NCBI GenBank assembly: GCA_024639145.1
Contig: JAHEIZ010000013.1
Span: 1 to 64,000, forward strand
Source of the DNA: Actinomycetes bacterium
GTDB lineage: Bacteria > Actinomycetota > Actinomycetes > S36-B12
Direction of reading: 5' to 3'
Length of the DNA: 64,000 nucleotides
In this document: piece by piece, positions 21,670 to 30,728 of the stretch
Numbering within the stretch: position 1 is the first letter of the stretch
Layout: the number at the start of each line of letters is the position of its first letter
Program-made: the position numbers and the translations under genes
The notes under the pieces: model-generated
Told to the model about the DNA's origin: nothing
The model's input: only the letters and a program-made list of their open reading frames with translations
Database searches by the model: none

Positions 21670-22456
21670 TCGCTCCTTGCCCGAGCATGAGTACCTGTCG
21701 GTCACTACCAGCGAGCTGATCACCTGCATCGATCTGGCCAATCCTGAGCGTCGCAATGCCCTCAATGATTCATTGCTCGAGCAGCTCATCGGCGCTCTCA
21801 CTACTGCGGCCACGAGTTCACGTGTCGTGATCCTCGGCGCGCAGAGCACCGCCGGTGTGTGGTGCGCGGGCTTCGATGTTGCATCACTGCCCACCGACGG
21901 CTCGATGCCTGATCCCGCCACGAGCGCCTTCACTCGCGCCCTGGCCACGCTGCGCGAGCTCGCAATTCCCGTCATCGCAGTGGTCGATGGCGGGGCCTGG
22001 GGCGGTGGCTGCAATCTGGCCCTCGCCTGTGACCTGATCGTGGCCACCCACGAGGCGTCATTCGCGATCACGCCCGCCAAGCTGGGCGTGGCCTACGACT
22101 CCGCCGGCGTCGCAGATTTCCTGTCAACCTTGCCGGTCAATGTCGCCCGCGAGATGTTCTTCACGGCAGAGCCGGTGACCGCTGGCCGACTCGAGCGGCT
22201 CGGCGTCGTGAACGCGCTCTGTGACTCCCCCGGTTCCGCCCGCGAGGCGGCTCTCGCCTTGGCACGCACGATTGCACGTCGCGCCCCACTCTCGCTGACC
22301 TCGATCAAGGCCGAGATAGCCGCGCAGACCTCACCTGAGGTGTGCGACCACGAGGCGCTGCTTCGCATGCGCGAACAGGCGTGGGCGAGCTCAGACTTCC
22401 GCGAGGGACGAGCTGCCTTCAATGAACGACGTTCGCCGAACTTCCGCGGCGAATAG
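21656..22456 (+). CDS. Enoyl-CoA hydratase/isomerase family, methylmalonyl-CoA-decarboxylase-like
   Basis: 266-residue crotonase. CoA-binding/oxyanion segments: WCAGFDVASL and VVDGGAWGGGCNLALACDLIVA. Then FAITPAKLGVAYDSAGVADF, and the tail SSDFREGRAAFNERRSPNF. These last two segments resemble E. coli ScpB/YgfG (methylmalonyl-CoA decarboxylase) more than hydratases with paired catalytic glutamates. Start taken as TTG 21656, overlapping DUF7455 by 14 bases; TTG 21677 is possible and no SD is visible for either. Exact reaction uncertain. Confidence 0.82.
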   Translation: MTSASRSLPEHEYLSVTTSELITCIDLANPERRNALNDSLLEQLIGALTTAATSSRVVILGAQSTAGVWCAGFDVASLPTDGSMPDPATSAFTRALATLRELAIPVIAVVDGGAWGGGCNLALACDLIVATHEASFAITPAKLGVAYDSAGVADFLSTLPVNVAREMFFTAEPVTAGRLERLGVVNALCDSPGSAREAALALARTIARRAPLSLTSIKAEIAAQTSPEVCDHEALLRMREQAWASSDFREGRAAFNERRSPNFRGE

Positions 22457-22461
22457 TTCGA

Positions 22462-23958
22462 TTAATCGAGGTAGTCGCGCAGCACCTGCGAGCGCGACGG
22501 ATGGCGAAGCTTCGACATCGTCTTGCTCTCGATCTGGCGAATGCGCTCACGGGTGACGCCATAGACCTTGCCGATCTCGTCAAGGGTCTTGGGCTGGCCG
22601 TCAGTGAGGCCAAAACGCATGCGCACGACACCCGCTTCGCGATCACTGAGGGTGTCGAGAACTGACTCGAGTTGCTCTTGAAGCAGGGTGAATGAAACAG
22701 CATCCGAGGGAACGATGGCCTCTGAGTCCTCAATGAGGTCGCCGAACTCGCTGTCGCCCTCTTCACCCAGAGGCGTGTGCAGGGAGATCGGCTCGCGTCC
22801 GTACTTCTGGACCTCCACGACCTTCTCGGGAGTCATATCGAGCTCGCGGGCGAGCTCTTCAGGCGTGGGTTCGCGACCGAGATCCTGGAGCATCTGGCGC
22901 TGTACGCGTGCAAGCTTGTTGATGACCTCGACCATGTGCACCGGGATTCGGATGGTGCGAGCCTGATCGGCCATGGCGCGAGTGATGGCCTGGCGAATCC
23001 ACCAGGTTGCGTAGGTGGAGAACTTGTAGCCCTTGGTGTAATCGAACTTCTCGACTGCGCGAATCAGGCCCAGGTTGCCCTCCTGGATCAGGTCGAGGAA
23101 GAGCATGCCGCGGCCGGTGTAGCGCTTGGCCAAGGAGACGACGAGGCGAAGGTTGGCCTCGAGGAGATGGTTCTTGGCACGACGGCCGTCGAGGGCGATG
23201 TACTCGTAGTCGCGAAGCAGCTTCTTCTCGATCTTCTTTCCCGAGTTGAGGAGTTCCTCGGCAAACAAGCCGGCCTCAATGCGCTTGGCGAGCGAGACTT
23301 CCTGCTCGGCGTTCAGCAGCGGAACCTTGCCGATCTGCTTCAGGTAGTCCTTGACGGGGTCTGCGGTGGCTCCGGCGACGGTGACGGTCTGCACCGGCTC
23401 ATCGGTGTCATCGACATCGGAGATGACGAAGCCCTCCTCCTCGGAGTCTGCTGCGGCAGGCGCAGCGGTTTCCTCGGTGGTCTCCTCGGCTACCGCAGCG
23501 AGGTCTTCGGCCAGGTCGGCTTCAAGCTCGACCTCCAGCTCGGCGACGACCTCGAGCTCTGCCTCATCGACATCATCGGCATCGACAACAACGACTCCGT
23601 CTTCGGTTTCGAGTACCTCAACGAGGGCCTCGCCCTTGGCGCCCTTCTTGCCCTTGACCGCCGGTGCGGCTGCGGCCTTCTTGGCAGGCGCAGCCTTCTT
23701 CGCCGGTGCGGCTGCGGCCTTCTTGGCAGGCGCAGCCTTCTTCACGGGAGCGGCCTTCTTGACAGGCGCAGCCTTCTTCACGGGAGCAGCCTTCTTGACA
23801 GGCGCAGCCTTCTTCACGGGAGCGGCCTTCTTGACAGGCGCAGCCTTCTTCACGGGAGCAGCCTTCTTGACAGGCGCAGCCTTCTTCACGGGAGCAGCCT
23901 TCTTGGCGGGCACGGCCTTCTTCGCAGCAGTCTTCTTGGCAGGTGACTTAGTCGGCAC
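22462..23958 (-). CDS. hrdB: Principal RNA polymerase sigma factor (RpoD/HrdB/SigA)
   Basis: 498-residue housekeeping sigma-70. An unusual N-terminus of about 100 residues is almost entirely Lys/Ala/Pro with nine tandem AAPVKK units. An acidic linker follows to about 205, then region 1.2 ([16 protein letters not shown]), region 2 ([20 protein letters not shown] and [14 protein letters not shown]), region 3, and region 4 with the [21 protein letters not shown] start at 23958, with AAGGG about 10 bases upstream. It converges on the crotonase with a 5-base gap. A probable terminator of the upstream gene lies at 23996-24024. The conserved core leaves no doubt on function. Confidence 0.97.
   Translation of the reverse strand: MPTKSPAKKTAAKKAVPAKKAAPVKKAAPVKKAAPVKKAAPVKKAAPVKKAAPVKKAAPVKKAAPVKKAAPVKKAAPAKKAAAAPAKKAAPAKKAAAAPAVKGKKGAKGEALVEVLETEDGVVVVDADDVDEAELEVVAELEVELEADLAEDLAAVAEETTEETAAPAAADSEEEGFVISDVDDTDEPVQTVTVAGATADPVKDYLKQIGKVPLLNAEQEVSLAKRIEAGLFAEELLNSGKKIEKKLLRDYEYIALDGRRAKNHLLEANLRLVVSLAKRYTGRGMLFLDLIQEGNLGLIRAVEKFDYTKGYKFSTYATWWIRQAITRAMADQARTIRIPVHMVEVINKLARVQRQMLQDLGREPTPEELARELDMTPEKVVEVQKYGREPISLHTPLGEEGDSEFGDLIEDSEAIVPSDAVSFTLLQEQLESVLDTLSDREAGVVRMRFGLTDGQPKTLDEIGKVYGVTRERIRQIESKTMSKLRHPSRSQVLRDYLD
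23738..23899 (-). repeat. In-frame minisatellite in hrdB (9 x 18 bp; 36-bp double unit)
   Basis: Nine 18-bp units encode AAPVKK in the sigma-factor N-terminus. Two versions alternate on the plus strand, TTCTTCACGGGAGC(A/G)GCC and TTCTTGACAGGCGCAGCC, so the true period is 36 bp (4.5 copies). Near-identity at synonymous positions points to recent expansion. Gain or loss of units keeps the frame. Confidence 0.92.
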
Positions 23959-23995
23959 TTTCGCCAGCCCTTTCGCTTAACGGCCACGAAGGAAG

Positions 23996-24024
23996 CCCGT
24001 GTCAAGACTTATGTCTTGGACGGG
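23996..24024. terminator. Hairpin between the PKD-like gene and hrdB
   Basis: CCCGTGTCAAGAC and GTCTTGGACGGG pair around a TTAT loop with one mismatch and one bulge. It lies 32 bases past the stop of the minus-strand secreted-protein gene and 37 bases before the hrdB start. It probably ends transcription of the former; no clear U-tract follows. Confidence 0.5.
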
Positions 24025-24056
24025 CCGTGGAATACGCCCATTGTGCCATGGCGCCA

Positions 24057-24845
24057 TCAGGGAACCAACACGGCCCGACCCTCGCCGACAGGGACCTCCA
24101 GAAGCGCTGACTGCTCGATGCCGCCGGCGACCGGAAACGGGCCTAGGCCATCGACCTCGAAACTCCCGGTCCAGTGCGCCAGCACCCTCGCCTCGGGGGT
24201 CCCGGACCTGCGATAGGCATGACGGATGGAGCCACGCGGATACGGCATCCCGGGACTGTCGACCTCCTGACTTGAGCCATCGCCGAACTCCCATGTCCAG
24301 TGCACTGCGGGCCTCAGCAGCACGTCGTGTCCCAGGATCCGGTGGGTGCTGGGCGGCAGCCCTCGAGGGTGTCCGCTGAGGAAGTTCACCGGGAGCCTGG
24401 CCACCACGCCTGAACTCGGCTCCCTCGTGGGCGCCAGATCAGGCACGATCCTCTCGAATACCTGCCGGAGTTCGGCCGAGATACCCGCCACGGTCACCGG
24501 CCCTGACGGCGGGATGCACACGAGCCCACGGTCAGACCACGTGACGCCACCATCGCCCGAGAGGCGAATGCGCAGCAGGGAGGCCAGCTGGGCGCACCCG
24601 CGGGTGATGGCCAGGCATGGACCTCCGTCAGCCGAGCAGGGATCACTGAGTCGCCACCGACACGACGTGCATGCGGACGCCTCCTGGCGCGTGCCGGGAT
24701 CAGCACCGCTCGGCAGGAGCAGCCCTCCGCTGCCCGTGTAGCGATCACCGCCCGCACCTATGTCGACTGCCTCTGCATGAGGTGCAAGCGCGAGCAACGC
24801 AGCACTGACCAGTGCTGCAAGGGCAAGAGCGGGTGCGGTGCGCAT
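24057..24845 (-). CDS. Secreted protein with PKD-like domain, function unknown
   Basis: 262 residues with a clear Sec signal peptide (MRTAPALALAALVSAALLAL, then APHAEA, cleavage near residue 26). Next comes a cysteine-rich region (CTSCRW, DPCSADGGPCLAITRGC). The C-terminal half contains WTWEFGDGSS and a repeated Arg-His-Ala-Tyr segment (SIRHAYRRSG), the WxFGDG ... HxY pattern of PKD/immunoglobulin-like domains. ATG 24845 lies 6 bases after TAGTGT (24852-24857, minus strand), a leaderless start. No conserved neighbour explains it, so it may be a lineage-specific exported or surface protein. Confidence 0.7.
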   Translation of the reverse strand: MRTAPALALAALVSAALLALAPHAEAVDIGAGGDRYTGSGGLLLPSGADPGTRQEASACTSCRWRLSDPCSADGGPCLAITRGCAQLASLLRIRLSGDGGVTWSDRGLVCIPPSGPVTVAGISAELRQVFERIVPDLAPTREPSSGVVARLPVNFLSGHPRGLPPSTHRILGHDVLLRPAVHWTWEFGDGSSQEVDSPGMPYPRGSIRHAYRRSGTPEARVLAHWTGSFEVDGLGPFPVAGGIEQSALLEVPVGEGRAVLVP

Positions 24846-24905
24846 CCGAAGACACTAAGCAGCGAGGTGAATCGGCGGAAGCCCCGAGAGCTCGCCTGTG
24901 GATGA

Positions 24906-26069
24906 CTAGGGAATACGGGCGAGCGAATGAGCGACGAACGCCGCGACCTGATCATCCTCGACCAGGAAGCCGTCGTGACCGAACAATGAGTTGACGACAT
25001 GGAGACCATCGGCACCAGGCACGAACTCGACCAATTCCTCCTGCAGGCGCGGCGGGAACAATCGGTCAGAGTCGATGGCGACCACGGTCAACGGCGCGGT
25101 GATAGTGCCGAGGGCCTGCCGGACTCCCCCACGGCCTCGACCAAGATCGTACAAAGTCATAGCATCGGTCAGCGCGATGTAGGTGTTCGCATCGAATCGT
25201 CGAGCGAGCTTGTCGGCGTGGTGATCGAGATAGGAGGTCACCTCAAAACGACCTCCGGCGTAGGGATCCTCACCCGGCTGCGCATTTCGCCCGAAGCGAT
25301 CGGCAAGCTCTCGCTCACTTCGATAGGTGAGGTGGGCGATGCGGCGAGCGATGCCCATGCCGACATGGGGGCCTTCCCCCTCTGCGGCGTCGTAGTAGTC
25401 CCCGCCGTGAAATCGGGGGTCGGAACGAATGGCCGAGAGCTGGACCTCGTGCGTGCCGATCTCGTCAGCGGTCACGGCTGCCGTCGTGCCGAGTACGAGG
25501 CCGCTACGCACGCGCTCGGGGTAGCGCACCATCCACTCGAGCACGCGCATGCCACCCAGTGACGGACCGAGCATGATCGCCCACGTGTCGATGCCCAGGG
25601 CATCGGTAAGGCGGTGCTCGATGCGCACCATGTCGGGAACGGTGACGACCGGGAATCGACTCCCCCAGGGCTTGCCGTCAGGCGCCAGGCTCGAGGGCCC
25701 CGTGGTGCCCTGGCAGCCGCCGAGAACATTGGCGCAGACCACGAACCACTGGTCGGTGTCGATGGCCCGACCGGGCCCGACCAGACCCTCCCACCAGCCG
25801 GAAGTCTTGTGACCGGGGCCTGCAGGGCCTGTGACGTGCGAATCACCCGTGAGAGCGTGCGCAACGTAGACCGCGTTGCTGCGATCGGAATTGAGAGTGC
25901 CCCATGTCTCGTACGCAATGCGTACCGACGGGAACTCAAACCCGGAGTCGGTGGTGAATGACCCGGTGTCGAGGAATAGCCGACTGCCCACCGCGTCGCC
26001 CTCCCGCCAGGCGGCGCTGGCAGGAGGGAGACCGACGTAGTTCAGCGGACCGTACTCGTGGTCGGACAT
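24906..26069 (-). CDS. metX: Homoserine O-acetyltransferase
   Basis: Acylates homoserine for methionine synthesis by direct sulfhydrylation. 387-residue alpha/beta hydrolase. Family hallmarks: VRIAYETWGTLN, ALTGDSHV, WWEGLVGPG, NVLGGCQGTTGPSS; nucleophile Ser in MLGPSLGGMRVLEW, Asp in AIDSDRLFPP and His in LFGHDGFL complete the triad. The start follows the metY stop by 10 bases, forming a metY-metX operon under the SAM-IV riboswitch. Acetyl versus succinyl donor cannot be fixed from sequence, but actinobacterial members are usually acetyltransferases. Confidence 0.93.
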   Translation of the reverse strand: MSDHEYGPLNYVGLPPASAAWREGDAVGSRLFLDTGSFTTDSGFEFPSVRIAYETWGTLNSDRSNAVYVAHALTGDSHVTGPAGPGHKTSGWWEGLVGPGRAIDTDQWFVVCANVLGGCQGTTGPSSLAPDGKPWGSRFPVVTVPDMVRIEHRLTDALGIDTWAIMLGPSLGGMRVLEWMVRYPERVRSGLVLGTTAAVTADEIGTHEVQLSAIRSDPRFHGGDYYDAAEGEGPHVGMGIARRIAHLTYRSERELADRFGRNAQPGEDPYAGGRFEVTSYLDHHADKLARRFDANTYIALTDAMTLYDLGRGRGGVRQALGTITAPLTVVAIDSDRLFPPRLQEELVEFVPGADGLHVVNSLFGHDGFLVEDDQVAAFVAHSLARIP

Positions 26070-26079
26070 GGATAGAGGA

Positions 26080-27393
26080 CTACGCCTTCGCCGCGGCGAA
26101 GCCGAGCTCGAGATCAGCGAGGATGTCGTTGACGTCCTCGATGCCGACAGCGAGGCGCACCAGGCCCGGCGTGACGCCGGTGGTGGCCTGCTCCTCAGCG
26201 GTGAGCTGTGAGTGCGTGGTCGAAGCCGGGTGGATCACCAGGCTGCGCACGTCTCCGATGTTGGCGACATGGCTGTGTAGCTGCAGACCCTCGACGAACT
26301 TCTGTCCGGCTTCAACGCCCCCGACGATCTCGAAGCTCAGCACGCCACCGGTTCCCTTGGGGGCGTACTTCTTCGCACGGTTATGCCACGGGCTCGACTC
26401 GAGGCCTGCGTAATTGACCGAGACCACCTGCGGGTGAGCCTCGAGGAACTTCGCCACCGCGAGTGCGTTGTCAGTATGACGCTGCACGCGCAGCGAGAGC
26501 GTCTCGATGCCCTGGGCGATCAGGAAGGCATTGAACGGCGATGCCGCAGCACCGAGATCGCGGAGCAGCTGCACGCGTGCCTTCAGGATGAACGAGAGGT
26601 TCACGCCGAATGCGCCGCCCACGCCAAGGTCCCGGGCGTAGACAAGACCGTGGTAGCTCGGATCGGGCTGGTTGTAATTCGGGAAGCGATCCGGGTACTT
26701 CGCGTAGTCGAAGGTCCCGCCGTCGACGATCACGCCGGCGACCGCCGTGCCGTGGCCGCCGAGGTACTTGGTCGCCGAGTGCACAACGATGTCGGCACCG
26801 AATTCCAGCGGGCGGATCAGGTACGGCGTTGCGACGGTGTTGTCGATGATCAGCGGGACGCCGAATTCATGTGCAACTGTGGCGACGCCTTCGATGTCGA
26901 GAACGTCATTGCGCGGATTCGAGATGGACTCGCCGAAGAACGCCTTGGTGTTCGGACGAATCGCGGCCCGCCATGAATCGAGATCATCGGGATTCTCGAC
27001 GAACGAGACCTCGATGCCCAACTTGGGCAGTGTGTAGTGGAACAGGTTGTAGGTACCGCCGTAGAGCGAGGGGCTCGAGACGATGTGGTCACCGGACTCG
27101 GCGATGTTCAAGATCGCGAGGGTCTCGGCGGCCTGGCCTGAGGCAACCAAGAGTGCGGCGAGGCCACCTTCGAGAGCCGCCACGCGATCCTCGACCGCGG
27201 CCTGGGTCGGGTTCATGATGCGGGTGTAGATGTTTCCGAGCTCCTTGAGCGCGAACAGGTTCGCGGCATGCGCGGTGTCATTGAAGACGTATGACGTGGT
27301 CATGTAGATCGGCAGCGCGCGAGCGTTGGTGGTTGCGTCGGGCGACTGGCCGGCGTGGATCTGCAGTGTGTCGAAAGACCAGGTATTGCTCAC
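26080..27393 (-). CDS. metY: O-acetylhomoserine aminocarboxypropyltransferase (sulfhydrylase)
   Basis: PLP enzyme making homocysteine from O-acetylhomoserine and sulfide. 437 residues of the Cys/Met-metabolism PLP family: [15 protein letters not shown] at the N-terminus, [22 protein letters not shown], and PLP lysine in [17 protein letters not shown]. The start is GTG 27393, with an AGGAG SD ending 5 bases upstream; the longer frame to 27435 is rejected. The leader contains a SAM-IV riboswitch and a short hairpin just before the SD, so expression should fall when S-adenosylmethionine is high. Confidence 0.95.
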   Translation of the reverse strand: MSNTWSFDTLQIHAGQSPDATTNARALPIYMTTSYVFNDTAHAANLFALKELGNIYTRIMNPTQAAVEDRVAALEGGLAALLVASGQAAETLAILNIAESGDHIVSSPSLYGGTYNLFHYTLPKLGIEVSFVENPDDLDSWRAAIRPNTKAFFGESISNPRNDVLDIEGVATVAHEFGVPLIIDNTVATPYLIRPLEFGADIVVHSATKYLGGHGTAVAGVIVDGGTFDYAKYPDRFPNYNQPDPSYHGLVYARDLGVGGAFGVNLSFILKARVQLLRDLGAAASPFNAFLIAQGIETLSLRVQRHTDNALAVAKFLEAHPQVVSVNYAGLESSPWHNRAKKYAPKGTGGVLSFEIVGGVEAGQKFVEGLQLHSHVANIGDVRSLVIHPASTTHSQLTAEEQATTGVTPGLVRLAVGIEDVNDILADLELGFAAAKA

Positions 27394-27413
27394 AAGAACT
27401 CCTACTGATTCGG

Positions 27414-27430
27414 GTACGCAAAATGCGTAC
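27414..27430 (-). promoter_or_regulatory. Hairpin between SAM-IV aptamer and metY ribosome site
   Basis: GTACGCA and TGCGTAC form a perfect 7-bp stem with a 3-base loop, ending about 6 bases before the AGGAGT ribosome site of metY. It may be part of the expression platform. No U-rich intrinsic terminator is visible in the leader, which favours translational control. Confidence 0.5.
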
Positions 27431-27487
27431 GTCATTGACGATGCCTTCAGTTGGGCCTTGGCTCTCGCCAGACCCGCGCTTGCCCCC

Positions 27488-27580
27488 GAAGGGGCCAGGT
27501 CTTCTCTCGGAGCACCCCACCGCGGTTGGAGGGTTGCCGTCCAGCTAGCCGAGACTTAACGCTGGCACTCGTGACCTGCG
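27488..27580 (-). ncRNA. SAM-IV riboswitch aptamer upstream of metY
   Basis: On the minus strand the leader holds GGTCACGAGTGCCAGCG, CGGCTAGCTGG, CGGCAACCCTCC, CGCGGTGGGGTGCTCCG and closes with GAGAAGACC, the ordered conserved blocks of the actinobacterial SAM-IV class. GGTC and GACC at the two ends pair as the closing helix. It lies about 95 bases upstream of the metY start. A GCCCC-TTCG-GGGGC hairpin follows at about 27482-27495. Recognition is from memory of the class consensus. Confidence 0.88.
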
Positions 27581-27628
27581 GAAAAAGTAGCACAGGAGTG
27601 GGCGGGCCTGCCTATCGAGACCGCCCGC

Positions 27629-28705
27629 CTAGGCGGCCGGAGCGCTATCGCGGTGTCGACCACGACAGGCATCGCGACTGAGGTCGCGCATCATTTCCAG
27701 CCAACCGGCCGGAGGCAGACCTGCCGTGATGGATCGGCGCAGGAGTTCGGCCAGCGCGTATCCGGGTTCCTCGACGTGCACGCGATCGAGCGCCGCCATC
27801 GCCCGCACGCCGTCACCGATCAGCCAGGCGAGCAACGCGGTCACCGTGCCAATCGGAGCGGTGACCTCGCCTGGCGCGCTGCGCAGCAGACCAGCGGCCA
27901 TGTCGAAGGCTCGATGAGCATTGTGCTCGGCATTGTGCTCGGCATCGTGAGCGATCTCCCAGATCGCTGTATCGCGCACCCGAACGTCACCGAGTGCCCA
28001 GAGAGTCTCAGCTGCGCGATCGACGTCGATAGGCATCGACGTGAGGAGCACTTCGCGCACGAGCTCTATTGACTCATCTCGCCAGAGCTCAAATTCACGC
28101 TGGCGATCCACGGCACTCGCGAGCCGTTGCGCGCGCGACTGTCGAAACCCGGCGAGATGCTCGCGAGTCAGTGCTTGGCGCGCGGGCTCGGCAGCACAAA
28201 TGTCGATCACTGACTGCCTGTCGGAAAGCCTGCCCACCCCAGCCAGCACGAAACGCGCTGCCGTCGCCTCCGCAATCGCCGGATCTACCGGATTACCTGC
28301 GGATGAGCAGCATTCCGGCTCTGAGCACAGATAGCTCCACCACCTGTCCCCTGACATGAGCAGGGCATCGCGCACATGACAGTCACTGGGAGCGAGCCGT
28401 TCGAGCACCGTGGTGACGAACTCGCGCGAACGCAGCTCACCTTCCTGATCATGTGTTGGGTCATCCTGCGCCGGCACGACACAGAGGATCACCTCGTCGT
28501 GCTCGGCACGCTGTTGCAGCACGGCATCGACCCATTCGTCCGAGGACACCCTCTCCGGTGGAAGGTCCAGCCGCATGGTGAGCCGCAGCCTGCCATCGTT
28601 GAGCCACAACACGATCAGGCTGTCGCAAGGAGTGAATCCGAGAAGGTACGGAATGCTCGCGACGATGGAATCGGGGCCGGTGAGGATGAGTTCAGGATTC
28701 TGCAT
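27629..28705 (-). CDS. DUF4192 family protein
   Basis: 358-residue actinobacterial protein of unknown function. Recognised by IPYLLGFTPCDSLIVLWL and RLTMRLDLPP near the N-terminus and by GNPVDPAIAEATAARFVLAG, then a helical C-terminal half ending with the LLAWLIGDGVRAMAALDRV region. ATG 28705 lies 6 bases from CACAGT (28712-28717, minus strand), probably leaderless. The 188 bases to the next gene hold a run of six T (minus strand) but no clear hairpin. Confidence 0.85.
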   Translation of the reverse strand: MQNPELILTGPDSIVASIPYLLGFTPCDSLIVLWLNDGRLRLTMRLDLPPERVSSDEWVDAVLQQRAEHDEVILCVVPAQDDPTHDQEGELRSREFVTTVLERLAPSDCHVRDALLMSGDRWWSYLCSEPECCSSAGNPVDPAIAEATAARFVLAGVGRLSDRQSVIDICAAEPARQALTREHLAGFRQSRAQRLASAVDRQREFELWRDESIELVREVLLTSMPIDVDRAAETLWALGDVRVRDTAIWEIAHDAEHNAEHNAHRAFDMAAGLLRSAPGEVTAPIGTVTALLAWLIGDGVRAMAALDRVHVEEPGYALAELLRRSITAGLPPAGWLEMMRDLSRDACRGRHRDSAPAA

Positions 28706-28893
28706 TCCCGAACTGTGCGATGCGGAGCCTTCACGAGCCAGGCCGGTGAGGAATCTGTGCGGGCGCTGTCACCGCTGTGGAAAAAAGGATCGGCCGTCGA
28801 AGGCTTCCCCTCCTGCGACGACCGATCTGACAGAACCTTAGGCGTACCCCGTCAGCGGCCTGACACCGACACGCCGAAATCCGGATCGCGGAA

Positions 28894-29985
28894 TTACTTC
28901 GCGGCCGCGAACTTCTCGCCGGCCTTGCGGTACCAGCCGATGAGGCAGCCGATGCCGACGAGGATCTGCGGGACATATGAACTCGCGCGCCACACGAGAT
29001 CGGCCGCGGTCGCATCACCCTTCGAGGCACCCAGGCTCACCAAGATGGTGATCATCAGGGCATCGACTGTGCCCAAGCCACCCGGGGTGATCGGCACCAT
29101 CAGCATGATCTGGCTGATACCGAAGGCCGCAAAGGCCGCGATCATCGAGGTGCCCGGCTTGTCCCAGCCCTGCACGCCGCGCAGCGCGACATACAGGATC
29201 AGGAACTGGGTCAACGAGACAGCAATCTGGGCGCCGGTGATGGCCGCCCAGCGCGCCTTGAGCAGGCCGTACATATCGGCACGGAACTTGGTCAGCGGGG
29301 GGACGAGATCAGTGGTGGCCAGTGCCTTGATCTTGCCGCGCAGCGGGTTGATCAGCTTGTTGCCCAGGTGGCCGAGGGCGATCGCGAGCCGCTCGGAGCG
29401 CATGACCAGCACGAACAGAACGATGGCCACGATCAAGATGCCCAGGCCCAGGAGGCCGACGGCCGTGTAGGAGTTCTCACCACCGGCCAAGGTCAGGGCC
29501 ACCACGCCCAGGATCGGGAAGCCCAGGCTGATGAAGGTGCTCCAGATACCGACTGCGGTGATAGCCGCGGTGCTCGCGGTCGGCGTGATGCCAAAGCTGG
29601 TGAGCATGCCGTACTGCACGGCCAGGCCCACGGCCCCACCGGCGGGGACGCCGTTGCTGATTGCGAAAGCAGCCTGATTGACCTGCTCCGAGCGCCAGAA
29701 CTTCAGGCCAGGGGTTGCCGCCTTGAACGGGAAGCCGTAGGCCAGCAGGTACAGCAGCACCGTGGCGACCACCAGGATCATGGCCGCCGCTCCCATGGAC
29801 TGCAGCGAGTTCCAGGCATCCTGGTAACTGCCGATCTGGGGAATGACCTTCCAGAAGATCAGGACGATGAACGCGATGCCGATGATCCCCAGGATGATCG
29901 ACTTCTTGGGGTCGAGCTTGCTGGCCGCGCCACCCGAGGAAGTCGGATTCTCGCTGGCACCACTGGACGGCTGCTGATCGGTCAT
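28894..29985 (-). CDS. Lysylphosphatidylglycerol synthase TM-region/AglD-like membrane protein
   Basis: 363 residues. A Ser/Gly-rich cytosolic N-terminus of about 28 residues, then about eight transmembrane segments. PITPGGLGTVDALMI near residue 300 is the signature of the UPF0104/LPG_synthase_TM family, whose members act as flippase-like or glycolipid-related membrane proteins. No catalytic lysyl-transferase domain is attached. CAGGCT lies 6 bases before ATG 29985, a possible leaderless start. It is divergent from the VOC gene. Substrate unknown. Confidence 0.83.
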   Translation of the reverse strand: MTDQQPSSGASENPTSSGGAASKLDPKKSIILGIIGIAFIVLIFWKVIPQIGSYQDAWNSLQSMGAAAMILVVATVLLYLLAYGFPFKAATPGLKFWRSEQVNQAAFAISNGVPAGGAVGLAVQYGMLTSFGITPTASTAAITAVGIWSTFISLGFPILGVVALTLAGGENSYTAVGLLGLGILIVAIVLFVLVMRSERLAIALGHLGNKLINPLRGKIKALATTDLVPPLTKFRADMYGLLKARWAAITGAQIAVSLTQFLILYVALRGVQGWDKPGTSMIAAFAAFGISQIMLMVPITPGGLGTVDALMITILVSLGASKGDATAADLVWRASSYVPQILVGIGCLIGWYRKAGEKFAAAK

Positions 29986-30061
29986 GTGCGGAGCCTGCCA
30001 TAGATTCCCAAAAACGGGGGGCCCCTGCAGGCGCGAAACACGGGCGCGGCAGTATTCCCTT

Positions 30062-30697
30062 ATGCGGCTGGATCACATCTCTTACGCGTGCACCTCGGCA
30101 GAGCTCGCTGACACCGTTCAGCGCATCGGCTCAGATCTCGGAGCGACCTTCGTTGACGGCGGTCGCCACCCCTCCTTCGGCACTCGCAACTTCGTCCTGC
30201 CCCTCGCCGGTGGCTGTTACATCGAGGTCGTCTCAGCACTCGATCACCCCTCCGCCGACAAGGCCGCCTTCGGTCGCGCCGTGCAGCAGAGGGCGAATGA
30301 AGGCGGCGGCTGGATGAGCTGGGTCGTCGCAGTCGACGATGTCACTGTCGTCGAGGAGCGCCTGGGCCGTGAGGCCCGTGCCGGTCATCGCATCCGCCCC
30401 GACGGTGTCGAGCTGTCCTGGAAGCAGATCGGTGTCCTCGATGTGATGGACGATCCGCAACTTCCCTTCTTCGTCGAGTGGAGTGGCGACCGCAGTCTGC
30501 ATCCCTCCACAGGAGCCGGCCAGGTGGCCATTGATCGCATCGAGATCTCCGGCGACTCCGATCGCATCTGTACTTACCTGGGAGAGCCGAGCGACCACCC
30601 ACTTGATGAGATCGACGTGGTCTGGGTTTCCGATGACGAGCCTGGTGTGCTGGCGGTAACCTTCACGACACCGCACGGTCTTGTCCGGATCGACTAG
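30062..30697 (+). CDS. VOC-family (glyoxalase-like) protein
   Basis: 211 residues with two beta-alpha-beta-beta-beta modules: LDHISYACTSAELADTVQRI, GTRNFVLPLAGGCYIEVVSA and LPFFVEWSGD, matching the Glyoxalase-3-like group of vicinal-oxygen-chelate proteins. Reaction unknown. ATG 30062 lies 6 bases after CAGTAT (30050-30055), a leaderless start; the upstream frame from 29984 is not conserved. Followed after 31 bases by the AI-2E transporter gene. Confidence 0.83.
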   Translation: MRLDHISYACTSAELADTVQRIGSDLGATFVDGGRHPSFGTRNFVLPLAGGCYIEVVSALDHPSADKAAFGRAVQQRANEGGGWMSWVVAVDDVTVVEERLGREARAGHRIRPDGVELSWKQIGVLDVMDDPQLPFFVEWSGDRSLHPSTGAGQVAIDRIEISGDSDRICTYLGEPSDHPLDEIDVVWVSDDEPGVLAVTFTTPHGLVRID

Positions 30698-30728
30698 TTC
30701 CTCAAACCCACGGCCTTAGGAGTCGAAC

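Noticed and set aside
22777-23946. 389-residue plus-strand frame with repeated [11 protein letters not shown]
   Set aside because: It is antisense to hrdB; the repeats only mirror the sigma-factor minisatellite.
28706-28893. Small gene in the gap between DUF4192 and the flippase-like gene
   Set aside because: No frame with a start, ribosome site and plausible protein was found; only a T6 run without a stem.
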